A DNA stretch of 10,202 nucleotides from NCBI GenBank assembly GCA_030625905.1, contig DAOUQA010000077.1:1-10202 (forward strand), in the 5' to 3' direction. Positions 1 to 6,263 of the stretch are shown here, piece after piece. This stretch comes from Kiritimatiellales bacterium (lineage in GTDB: Bacteria > Verrucomicrobiota > Kiritimatiellia > Kiritimatiellales > Pontiellaceae). The notes beneath the pieces were generated by a model. It was not told where the DNA came from. It did not search any database and saw only the letters and a list, made by a program, of their open reading frames with translations. Position numbers and translations under genes: made by a program. Numbering within the stretch: the stretch's first letter is position 1; every line of letters begins with the position of its first letter.

Positions 1-341
1 TTAGCTTGGCGCATGGTATCTAATATCCGGTCACAGACGGAAAAATCAGTCTGGCCGTTACGCTCCCACGGCATGTCGATTTCTGAGGATAGAACCTGCA
101 CCCCGGCATCGGTCGCCAACTCGATCTGACGACGGAATACGCTTTGCTCGGGATGGGGGCTGCGTAGCTTATAGCCCCCATAGAACAAGTTGGGGAGAAC
201 CCGCTGGTCGTTCATTTTAAACCACGCGGCTCCATCGGGTCGTTCAACCGAGGAGGTCAACCCCGCCGACCAAACCGATTGAGCAACGATCGCACTTAAC
301 AGAACCAGCACGGCCCATTCTTTTTGTTTCTGATAAAACAT
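1..341 (-). CDS. Secreted TIM-barrel glycosidase-like protein, N-terminal part (cut by window edge)
   Basis: The first 113 codons of a gene that continues past base 1. The start is ATG at 341-339, preceded by AAGGAG (350-355) with an 8-base spacer. Residues 1-26 form a signal peptide: a lysine-bearing N-region, a hydrophobic core (AVLVLLSAIVA) and a likely cut after VWSA. The mature part opens with an 'F-K-M-N-D-Q-R-V-L-P-N-L-F-Y-G-G' stretch, then 'RRQIELATDAGVQVLSSEID' and '..FSVCDRILDTM'. This is the pattern of the first strands and helices of a TIM-barrel glycoside hydrolase of the GH42/GH5/GH35 kind (binding-loop glycines, then an 'AGV-x-V-L' strand and 'D-x-I-L-D' helix). The catalytic glutamates would lie outside the window, so neither family nor activity can be fixed. 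It starts 22 bases after the rhamnosidase stop, so the two are probably one transcript. An exported partner enzyme for the same glycan is a reasonable inference. Confidence 0.8.
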   Translation of the reverse strand, partial: MFYQKQKEWAVLVLLSAIVAQSVWSAGLTSSVERPDGAAWFKMNDQRVLPNLFYGGYKLRSPHPEQSVFRRQIELATDAGVQVLSSEIDMPWERNGQTDFSVCDRILDTMRQA

Positions 342-363
342 AACACCCTCTCCTTAAACTACT

Positions 364-2739
364 CTAAAAGGAATTCATCCCTTCGTATAATTCACGCTTT
401 TCACCGGGCAAAATCAAGATTCCACCCAACCCTTCCGGCAGAGAGATTCTCCCAGAAACCGAGCTCCCGTTGCGAATCAAATCGACTTCTATTTCCCCTT
501 TTGGATGAACCATGCTTCCGAAAGCTCGCGGCAAGGCTCCCAGTTGCGGAGTAATGGTTACCGTCTTAAACCCATAGTCCGCCGGGCGAATCCCCAGAAT
601 AGATGCAAAATAATGGAACAGCGGATGCGCCCCCCATGCATGACAATCGGAACGCGTAGGCAAAGGCGTTTCCGGAACCGTGGCAAATCCATTTGGAAGC
701 AGATCAAACCAGGGGGCCAGTTTTTTCTCCATCCAATCCATGCGCCCCAACTTGACGCACGCTTCAAAATAATAGTGCGCAAAATAGGAGGTCACTTGAA
801 CCAGGGAATCCGCCGTTTCCAAACCTTGGGAAAGATCCTTGATATAGTTCTCATCCAAGGTGTCCGCCAAAATAGCCAGACTCTGCGAATGCTCCGAAAA
901 GAGCGTATGTTCCGGGTCATCTGCAAACAACCTTTTCTCCGGATTCCAAAATACGGCAACCAGGCTTTTCGTGAGTCGCCGGGCTTCTGCCAACGCATCG
1001 TCGGCCAACTGCAGACGGCCAAAAGAACGTTCCAGCCCAGCATACATTTTCAAGACGTATACGAGTTGCCAATTAAACACGCTGTTCAGCTCACCACGGC
1101 TCCCCGGAACCCCCCAGTCGTTGTTCCAACCCTCGGCCCAGTCCATAAAATTAAAGTGCCCATACTTCCGTTCGCTGCCGGGCACCACCAGCCCCGAGCT
1201 GGTTTTGCGATCCATGAAATACGAAATGATCGCGCGCATGTGGTCGAGTATTCCGTCGGTCATCACCTCCGCCCCGCGCCACAGGGCGTAGTCGTTCACC
1301 ATGGCGATCCACCAAAGTGAGAAAGGCGGAATGGTATGCGTCCCTCGATACGGATAACATGCTTGTGTTAAACCGCTGGGCAACCTAGAGGCGTGGAACA
1401 TATTGATTGCCTTCAGCGGTAGCGCGGAATCCAAAGCGACGGCATAGGTCGTCAGCGCCTCCAGCCGGGTGTCCCCCACATACATCAGCTGCTCGTAGAA
1501 AGGGCAATCCATATAGGTTTCGTGAGAACACATTTGCAATGTACGAAAACAGATCTGCAACATTTGACGCCACGATTCGTCCACGTCGTCGAAGCGGCTT
1601 TCCATGGATAGCGGGTAGCGGGTTTCGTACAGTATAATTCCCTCGAGCCACAGCGCTTCTTCCCGGGTCTCGACCAGCAGTTCAACGTACCGACCCGAAA
1701 ACCACCAAAGCGGATCAAACATCTCGTTCCCCTTGCCGGAGCACCGATAGGTGCTGCCGATGGGACAGATGAAATACTTCCCTTCGATCCGATCCCTGGC
1801 CCCTTTCGGGTAGCGAAAATGAGCATGCTTTTCCGGGTTCTTTTCGAGGTAGGCCGCCTCCGAGAACCCGATCCGAATGCGCGCGTTCCGACCCTTGGAA
1901 AATTTGATTTCCGGGTAAGCGCAAACGTAGTCGTCCAGCCGAAAAACCATGCGGCGAACCGAATGTGCCGGAATGCACAAGGGGCGCTCTTTTGAAGGAC
2001 GTTCCCACTCCACCGCCTTGCTACTGCACAATGGGACATCCGATGCCTTCTCAAAACTTCTCGGTGGCAGATCCCCGTTTTCAATCGGAGCTCCCAGATC
2101 CATCCGGCGGTTCAGCATCGCCGGAAGAGACGAGGGAAGCAAAACAGGTTTTTCCGCATCCGGCGGCACCTGCTCCGCTGGCGCCCAACCTTCCCCTGCT
2201 CCCGAGCGGTAGCTTGCGTCGTAGCGGGTTCCATCAATGGATTCGCGCCACCCAATGCCAAAGGCATAGGGGAACTTCTCCACCGAAAATCCCTCCAGCG
2301 CCCGCACGCTCCATTCCGAACTCCCCGTCCCGATCAGCGAAACATGAGCATCCTCTTCCGGGGAAAGAATGAACTGTCCTGGAATAACACTGAGCTGGGC
2401 CAACGGAGCAAACTCGCCAAACGCCCACACTTTCGCAACCAAAACATGGGAACCTACGTCCAGCTCCAGGTCGTAGGTGTCGAAAAACCAATGAGCCGCA
2501 TCACCGCGCTCACTCCCCCGCCCGATCCACTCACCGTCAATATACAACTCGTAGCGCTCGTCCGCGCTAATATGGAATCGAATGGACTGTGCTGTATCCA
2601 TCGCAAACGTCTTGCGAAAAGCCACCACAAAAGGCGGATTCAGATCTCCCGCTTTTTTGATCCAGGAACAGGGCCATGCCCTGGCACGCCCATCCGGCTG
2701 ACTCCCTGAATAGGGCGGAACATCAATCACACGCTTCAT
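364..2739 (-). CDS. Alpha-L-rhamnosidase, glycoside hydrolase family 78
   Basis: A 791-residue enzyme expected to hydrolyse terminal alpha-L-rhamnose by inversion. Start ATG 2739-2737 follows AAGGAG (2747-2752) with a 7-base spacer. Order of parts: an N-terminal beta-sandwich (about 30-130, with 'F-x-I-S-A-D-x-x-Y-E-L-Y-I-D-G' typical of GH78 N-domains), further beta domains to about 360, an (alpha/alpha)6 barrel at about 370-705, and a C-terminal beta domain from about 707 (starting 'LGIRPADYGFKTVTITP'). The motif DCPFYEQLMYVGD places D411, E416 and D423 at the spacing of Asp567/Glu572/Asp579 in Bacillus RhaB, and E416 would be the general acid. The likely general base is E690 in 'TVPETP', just before 'DCHAWGAHP'. 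Length is normal for the family. There is no signal peptide, unlike nearly all neighbours, so it probably acts inside the cell on imported oligosaccharides. The gene is intact. Specificity within GH78 is not readable. Confidence 0.93.
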   Translation of the reverse strand: MKRVIDVPPYSGSQPDGRARAWPCSWIKKAGDLNPPFVVAFRKTFAMDTAQSIRFHISADERYELYIDGEWIGRGSERGDAAHWFFDTYDLELDVGSHVLVAKVWAFGEFAPLAQLSVIPGQFILSPEEDAHVSLIGTGSSEWSVRALEGFSVEKFPYAFGIGWRESIDGTRYDASYRSGAGEGWAPAEQVPPDAEKPVLLPSSLPAMLNRRMDLGAPIENGDLPPRSFEKASDVPLCSSKAVEWERPSKERPLCIPAHSVRRMVFRLDDYVCAYPEIKFSKGRNARIRIGFSEAAYLEKNPEKHAHFRYPKGARDRIEGKYFICPIGSTYRCSGKGNEMFDPLWWFSGRYVELLVETREEALWLEGIILYETRYPLSMESRFDDVDESWRQMLQICFRTLQMCSHETYMDCPFYEQLMYVGDTRLEALTTYAVALDSALPLKAINMFHASRLPSGLTQACYPYRGTHTIPPFSLWWIAMVNDYALWRGAEVMTDGILDHMRAIISYFMDRKTSSGLVVPGSERKYGHFNFMDWAEGWNNDWGVPGSRGELNSVFNWQLVYVLKMYAGLERSFGRLQLADDALAEARRLTKSLVAVFWNPEKRLFADDPEHTLFSEHSQSLAILADTLDENYIKDLSQGLETADSLVQVTSYFAHYYFEACVKLGRMDWMEKKLAPWFDLLPNGFATVPETPLPTRSDCHAWGAHPLFHYFASILGIRPADYGFKTVTITPQLGALPRAFGSMVHPKGEIEVDLIRNGSSVSGRISLPEGLGGILILPGEKRELYEGMNSF

Positions 2740-2801
2740 TTAAAAACTCCTTCGACCGATCCTTCCCCGCAGGAACGTAAGCCCGATGAAACACAATAAG
2801 A

Positions 2802-2944
2802 TTAAGCATCCGGCTTTTCGGCGTTAAGCCGCTCCATAAACGCCCGGTCGATCGGATATTTTTTAAGAATAAAAACGACAAAAGTACAACGAACGGACCG
2901 CTCAAAACCGTCAGAACCGCGACCGTTCCGGCCGCTTCATCGGT
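2802..2944 (-). pseudogene. Decayed C-terminus of an MFS/GPH-type sugar transporter
   Basis: Reading from 2944 downwards gives a short peptide starting TDEAAGTVAVLTVLSGPFVV and running on through a hydrophobic segment to FLFLK, which looks like the last transmembrane helix of an MFS transporter. At the six-A run (2864-2859 on the minus strand) the frame breaks. The other frame continues as KYPIDRAFMERLNAEKPDA followed by TAA (2804-2802), which resembles the basic cytoplasmic tail that follows the last helix in glycoside-pentoside-hexuronide and related sugar transporters. One extra A in the run would rejoin the frames. Upstream, an in-frame TAA (2947-2945) blocks the reading, and none of the three minus-strand frames from 2945 to 3172 contains membrane segments, so the rest of the transporter is missing rather than only frameshifted. 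The relic ends 62 bases before the rhamnosidase start. Family assignment is from pattern recognition only. Confidence 0.62.
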
Positions 2945-3014
2945 TTAGACCTCGCCGCCGGAATTGACGGAGCAAAAACTTCTGACCGGGCGTGGGCGAA
3001 AATTGTATAAGAAC

Positions 3015-3033
3015 GCGGGTTCGAGTAACCCGC
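3015..3033. repeat. Perfect 7-bp inverted repeat hairpin
   Basis: GCGGGTT (3015-3021) and AACCCGC (3027-3033) can pair around a 5-base loop. It lies 18 bases beyond the predicted terminator in the direction of transcription. The following bases on the minus strand (GTTCTTATAC) are not a proper T-tract, so this is at most a backup stop or an RNA processing structure. Confidence 0.4.
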
Positions 3034-3050
3034 AATGCACCCGGCGCTGG

Positions 3051-3084
3051 ACAAGAAACCCCCGGGAGAGGTATTCCCCGGGGG
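3051..3084 (-). terminator. Intrinsic terminator of the cohesin-like gene
   Basis: The arms 3059-3066 (CCCCCGGG) and 3077-3084 (CCCGGGGG) pair perfectly over 8 GC base pairs around a 10-base loop. On the minus strand the hairpin is followed at once by TTTCTTGT. It lies about 90 bases after the stop of the gene at 3173-4144 and would separate that gene from the rhamnosidase operon. Confidence 0.75.
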
Positions 3085-3172
3085 ATACGTCGTTGTTTTT
3101 CCACCAGTCCCGGATCTTCAAGGGCAAGCCCAACACGCGATCCAACCTTCGTGGATTTCGACGCGTAGTTCC

Positions 3173-4144
3173 CTACCGCTGGGCTTTAATCCGGTAAAAT
3201 CCAGAAGCCGTACTTGTTCCCCCAACATCGGTAAAATTCGTTGATATTGATGTAGGCGGTATGTTGGAGAAAATCGGTATCCAAGAACTTCCCGACACAA
3301 GGTTTGTTCTCCGTTCCAGATACTGAAAGGCCTCCACGCCGCCTTCCCAATCCACCCGAATTCCGGAGCCATCGCCCTCAATGTTCGTGATCTGCAGCAC
3401 GGAACCTTCCAGCGTCGGATCGGTGTCGCAGACCCATTCCTCCCACGCCAGCATGCCATCGTTGTCGGAGTCCAAAAGCTCTTCTTCCTCGGGCGTTCCG
3501 TTGGTCAGGCCATAGAGCTCAAGCCACCATTCGGGCGTTCCCAGGGGTGCCAAAGGCTCCCCGGGGATTGTGAGTTCAACGGGCAGGCCGGTTACATTTT
3601 GCATACCGTCGAAGTCAACGATTCCACCGCGGATGAGGTCAAGATCGACGTCAATAACCGTGCCGATAACCCCTTTCAGGATAATCTGTGCTACCTGCGG
3701 AACGGGGGCTAGCGGTTCGGTTTGTCCTCCGAGGCCGCCAACACTGATTGAGAAATTCGCTCTCGGCAGCGCAGCAACACCCGGGATGGCCTGAGATGCC
3801 CCATTGGTGTTGTCAGGCCCTGCGCCTTCGCCATACGTGTAGCCATCACCATTTACCTCCTGATCGTGCGCCACATCCAGAAAAATATCATAATACGAAT
3901 TAGCCGGCGTACCCAGATCATCATCTACCGTAAAACTGGAAATGTTTGCATCGGCGTCAATCTTCAGGCCGATGCCAACGATCTCTGTGTCTGATGTGAG
4001 GGTGAGTTTTACCTGCCCGGCTACAGTCTCGTCGGTCGTGACCACAACACCAGCAAAGACGCTATTACATGTTACAACCGTACACGCCATTGATAAATGC
4101 ACCCATTTGCGAACATTGATTTTTTTTATAACAACCTTCATCAT
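3173..4144 (-). CDS. Secreted cohesin-like protein with C-terminal calcium-loop module
   Basis: A 323-residue exported protein with no recognisable catalytic site. The start is ATG 4144-4142, chosen because AGGAGG (4152-4157) lies 7 bases upstream. An ATG immediately following would also serve, and the longer frame to 4210 has no ribosome site. Residues 1-31 are a signal peptide with a likely cut after SVFA. Residues about 32-195 are a beta-rich domain ('VAGQVKLTLTSDTEIVGIGL', later 'VAQIILKGVIGTVIDVDLDL') resembling cohesin or related carbohydrate-binding folds. The family call is tentative. After a proline-rich linker comes 'PEWWLELYGL' (about 204-213), a 12-residue EF-hand-type loop DSDNDGMLAWEE (225-236, acidic residues at 1, 3, 5 and 12), 'DTDPT', then a domain with 'RTNLV' and a terminal 'GFYRIK'. 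The same C-terminal module closes the EEP protein at 8699. It has its own promoter (4247-4275) and terminator (3051-3084), so it is probably monocistronic. A scaffold, adhesin or glycan-binding role is inferred. Confidence 0.85.
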   Translation of the reverse strand: MMKVVIKKINVRKWVHLSMACTVVTCNSVFAGVVVTTDETVAGQVKLTLTSDTEIVGIGLKIDADANISSFTVDDDLGTPANSYYDIFLDVAHDQEVNGDGYTYGEGAGPDNTNGASQAIPGVAALPRANFSISVGGLGGQTEPLAPVPQVAQIILKGVIGTVIDVDLDLIRGGIVDFDGMQNVTGLPVELTIPGEPLAPLGTPEWWLELYGLTNGTPEEEELLDSDNDGMLAWEEWVCDTDPTLEGSVLQITNIEGDGSGIRVDWEGGVEAFQYLERRTNLVSGSSWIPIFSNIPPTSISTNFTDVGGTSTASGFYRIKAQR

Positions 4145-4151
4145 TACTATA

Positions 4152-4157
4152 CCTCCT
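4152..4157 (-). promoter_or_regulatory. Strong ribosome site deciding the start of the cohesin-like gene
   Basis: AGGAGG on the minus strand, 7 bases before ATG 4144-4142. It excludes the upstream in-frame ATG at 4210 as the start. Confidence 0.8.
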
Positions 4158-4173
4158 AAAATACTGTTTATTG

Positions 4174-4191
4174 ATAGGAAATCGCTTTTTA
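4174..4191 (-). repeat. 18-bp direct repeat, copy inside the 5' leader
   Basis: ATAGGAAATCGCTTTTTA (plus-strand reading), identical to 4285-4302 and in the same orientation, 111 bases apart. This copy sits in the predicted leader of the cohesin-like gene. Its AATCGC (4180-4185) pairs with GCGATT (4193-4198) around a 7-base loop, so the leader RNA could form a small hairpin ending about 30 bases before the start codon. The other copy lacks this second arm. Confidence 0.8.
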
Positions 4192-4246
4192 GGCGATTGG
4201 GGCACGCCACCCGAAATCTCGTTTAAAAAGCGGCTTCATGGGAAGA

Positions 4247-4275
4247 GGTGTAGTGGAAAGCGGGATTTTTGTCAA
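4247..4275 (-). promoter_or_regulatory. Predicted sigma-70 promoter of the cohesin-like gene
   Basis: On the minus strand a perfect -35 box TTGACA (4275-4270) is followed after exactly 17 bases by a weak -10 box TACACC (4252-4247, three of six matches). Transcription would begin near 4240, giving a leader of roughly 95 bases before ATG 4144. The perfect -35 combined with a poor -10 suits an activator-dependent or tuned promoter. Confidence 0.55.
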
Positions 4276-4284
4276 GATTGATTA

Positions 4285-4302
4285 ATAGGAAATCGCTTTT
4301 TA
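4285..4302 (-). repeat. 18-bp direct repeat, copy upstream of the promoter
   Basis: Identical to 4174-4191. It lies 9 bases beyond the -35 box on the upstream side, where an activator or repressor would bind, and abuts the hairpin 4303-4327. Confidence 0.8.
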
Positions 4303-4327
4303 TGAAGGGGTCCGCCTGGCCCCTTCA
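4303..4327 (-). terminator. Strong hairpin after the GH99-like gene, possible terminator
   Basis: TGAAGGGG (4303-4310) pairs perfectly with CCCCTTCA (4320-4327) around a 9-base loop that can add two further C-G pairs. It begins 23 bases after the GH99-like stop codon in the direction of transcription. The bases that follow on the minus strand are TAAAAAGC, with no T-tract, so it is not a textbook intrinsic terminator. It may protect the mRNA 3' end or stop transcription with help from a factor. Confidence 0.5.
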
Positions 4328-4350
4328 CGAATTCTCATTGGCTTACTCCT

Positions 4351-6072
4351 TTATCTTTTTTCACTACACCAATAGTTGAACCGCCCGCCGGGAGCGGCAT
4401 CGCCGCAGATGTAAAACCCCATAATGTCACCGGGGCGGTTCAGGTTGTCCACCCACTTGAATTCAATATCCAGCGGCTGCTTAGTGGGAAGCTCCAGCGC
4501 CGACCGCGGAATGACGAGTTCCATTTCACAGCCCGTCACGTTGAAATCAACGGGTGTGGCTTTGCTCCAGTTCCAACCCTTGGAACTTTTTTCCAGCACA
4601 CCGGGAGCCGAGCGGTTCAGCACAACATCGTAGCCTTCCCATCCGGTTTCTTTTGACCGGTCGGTATCGATGAACAGCATCATCCACGAAGGATCCGATG
4701 AGGGAGAAATCGGCGCGGCGGTCTTCACGTAGAAATAGATATTTCCCGCATCCCGCGATACTTTGCTCATCACGATGTCGTTGCGCCCCTGCGTATTCAC
4801 ATAGCGCAACTGATCGCCCCAACCGGGATAATTCCGATGCACGGTGTCGCCGCGATAATCCGTAAACTTCGGGCGCACCCTGTTCCAATCCGAAAAGTCT
4901 CCATCGACCGTTATTGTTTTCGGAGCCCCGGCTTTCTGCGGACGTTCCATGCCCTTGAACTTCCGGATATTGGAAACCATCTGATAGTAGTAGTTATCGC
5001 CGTAACCGCCTTTCATCGGCTCAATATCGCGACTATACTCCACATCGAACAGATCGACAAAAACAACCGGCGCGGTGTAGCTCGCGAAGGCGTTCATGCG
5101 CATGGCGACCCATTCGTTCCACCCCGTTACAAAAACCAGTTCCGGATCGACCTCGATGGCACGATCCCACTGCTCCTGAAAATTGAATCCGTATTGATAG
5201 GCGTTTGGCCGCGAATCGGTATGACCATTGTGATAGCTACGACCCATCGAGCGCGGATCGCTGAGTGCGGTGATTTGATTCCTCAGCGCATTCATTGCCA
5301 CGCCCACCGCCATCTGCTCCGGATGCTTGGCCGTACCGCCGAACGCATACTGCGGATAGCGCTGTAGCCAACTCCAGTGATCCGGCCTTGACGGCGGATC
5401 AAAATAGGTTGGCATCGGCGGGCGGAAGGTGAAAAACCTTTGGATCTTTTTCGGAATATCTTCCGGATAGGCCATGATCAGCGGCTTGCCTTTCCAGAAG
5501 AACCAAAGATTTTTATAGAGCCCCGGTTTATACAGGTCGCGGTACAGCCCTTCGATTTCATCTGGATCGCCTGCCCCAAACCGGCAGAGAAACGCGATCT
5601 TCGGAACATTCACGCCATCTTGCTGCGCCTGATCGAATGCGCGGCACAAAGCCATGTAACTTTCCTTATAGGTAAAGCCGTTGCTGCAATCGAAAATGAG
5701 CACATCCACCCCGGCATCGGCCAGCATTTCGGCATGCTTGCGATAGACCCATTCGTCGGTTGAGCGATAGTAGCCGAAAAGCGGCTCGGCAAAGTGGTGG
5801 TAATGGTTGGCCGGCCCCCACGCCGGATGGTTGCCGTCGTTTTTGGCGTCCGGATGCTTCGCCAAAATTTTGGTAATGTCGTGCGGGCCGGTTTTTGAAT
5901 GCTGGTACTGCCAGAGGAAATAAAACAGCGCCACGGTTCGATCCGTGCGCAGCGGCCCGACCTCCTCGAATCCGGGAAGTTTTCGCTCCAAGCCATCCGT
6001 CGCCGGCCACTCGCCTCCACAGACGTTGCCGACCAGCACCACAATAAACAATAGATAGATAATATGCTTCAT
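4351..6072 (-). CDS. Secreted GH71/GH99-like TIM-barrel protein with C-terminal CBM9-like domain
   Basis: A 573-residue exported protein. Start ATG 6072-6070 follows AGGAG (6083-6087) at 10 bases. Residues 1-19 are a signal peptide (MKHIIYLLFIVVLVGNVCGG). Residues about 40-370 form a TIM-barrel of the GH71/GH99-like kind: 'VALFYFLWQ' strand, 'HAEMLADAGVDVLIFDCSNG', 'GKPLIMAY' and 'VFVTGWNEWVAMR', where G317-W321 is the 'GWNEW' signature with E320 as candidate acid or base. From about 387 a separate beta-domain begins with 'ITVDGDFSDW', the usual opening of CBM9/DOMON-like carbohydrate-binding modules, and runs to the C-terminus. Characterised GH99 enzymes cleave alpha-mannosides internally and GH71 cleave alpha-1,3-glucan. 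The bacterial GH71/99-like group is broad and mostly untested, so the substrate is open. It probably stands alone, with a 191-base gap before it and a hairpin after it. Confidence 0.85.
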   Translation of the reverse strand: MKHIIYLLFIVVLVGNVCGGEWPATDGLERKLPGFEEVGPLRTDRTVALFYFLWQYQHSKTGPHDITKILAKHPDAKNDGNHPAWGPANHYHHFAEPLFGYYRSTDEWVYRKHAEMLADAGVDVLIFDCSNGFTYKESYMALCRAFDQAQQDGVNVPKIAFLCRFGAGDPDEIEGLYRDLYKPGLYKNLWFFWKGKPLIMAYPEDIPKKIQRFFTFRPPMPTYFDPPSRPDHWSWLQRYPQYAFGGTAKHPEQMAVGVAMNALRNQITALSDPRSMGRSYHNGHTDSRPNAYQYGFNFQEQWDRAIEVDPELVFVTGWNEWVAMRMNAFASYTAPVVFVDLFDVEYSRDIEPMKGGYGDNYYYQMVSNIRKFKGMERPQKAGAPKTITVDGDFSDWNRVRPKFTDYRGDTVHRNYPGWGDQLRYVNTQGRNDIVMSKVSRDAGNIYFYVKTAAPISPSSDPSWMMLFIDTDRSKETGWEGYDVVLNRSAPGVLEKSSKGWNWSKATPVDFNVTGCEMELVIPRSALELPTKQPLDIEFKWVDNLNRPGDIMGFYICGDAAPGGRFNYWCSEKR

Positions 6073-6111
6073 TCCACTTCAACTCCTACTCAATAATAAT
6101 ACCTGCATTCG

Positions 6112-6126
6112 TTAGATAAAATCTAA
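6112..6126. repeat. 6-bp inverted repeat upstream of the GH99-like gene
   Basis: TTAGAT (6112-6117) and ATCTAA (6121-6126) form a perfect dyad around AAA. It lies about 40 bases before the GH99-like start codon, where an operator could sit. No clear -35/-10 pair could be matched to it. Confidence 0.35.
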
Positions 6127-6139
6127 AGAACAAACGTTA

Positions 6140-6198
6140 CCTGTTGGGTTGGAACGGCTAATATAGCCGCCAAACAAAACAACAACCCACCCAACAGG
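6140..6198. repeat. Nested inverted repeat between sialidase-fold and GH99-like genes
   Basis: The outer arms 6140-6152 and 6186-6198 are complementary at 12 of 13 positions (10 uninterrupted pairs: CCTGTTGGGT with ACCCAACAGG). Inside lies a second perfect hairpin, CGGCTA (6155-6160) with TAGCCG (6164-6169), around ATA. It lies 65 bases after the sialidase-fold stop. On the minus strand it is followed by a moderately T-rich stretch (GTTTGTTCTTTAG, with GATTTT after). A terminator, a structured leader element or a small palindromic repeat are all possible. Confidence 0.6.
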
Positions 6199-6263
6199 GG
6201 ATGAAATAAACACTATAAACTCAAGATCGGCAAGGGCGAACTCAACTCAACCATCGGGATGTG

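Larger units (their letters stand above)
2740..3172. other. Gene-free stretch between rhamnosidase and cohesin-like gene
   Basis: A 433-base stretch without an intact gene. It holds, from high to low coordinates: about 85 bases of 3' untranslated sequence of the cohesin-like gene, the intrinsic terminator (3051-3084), a second perfect hairpin (3015-3033), a transporter relic (2802-2944) and the rhamnosidase ribosome site (2747-2752). I see no convincing -35/-10 promoter for the rhamnosidase gene. A 60-codon reading frame overlapping the rhamnosidase start (2723-2905) is better explained as the first frame of the relic running on past the frameshift. Confidence 0.6.

Noticed and set aside
505..1320. 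Long plus-strand open frame opposite the rhamnosidase gene
   Set aside because: It lies fully antisense to a gene with clear GH78 motifs, and its translation is arginine/proline-rich without any recognisable domain. The same applies to other plus-strand frames at 1949-2372, 4837-5367, 6410-6958 and 7466-8101.
3011..3040. GCGGGTTCGAGTAACCCGC resembles a tRNA T-arm
   Set aside because: The loop is too long for a T-loop if five pairs are used, and no acceptor, D or anticodon arms are found around it on either strand. A simple hairpin explains it.
2945..3145. 66-codon minus-strand frame in the gap after the cohesin-like gene
   Set aside because: It spans the intrinsic terminator and the second hairpin, has no ribosome site and no recognisable similarity.
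4145..4210. Upstream in-frame start (ATG 4210) for the cohesin-like gene
   Set aside because: It has no ribosome site, would place 22 residues before a normal signal peptide, and runs through the repeat/leader region. AGGAGG at 4152-4157 supports ATG 4144.
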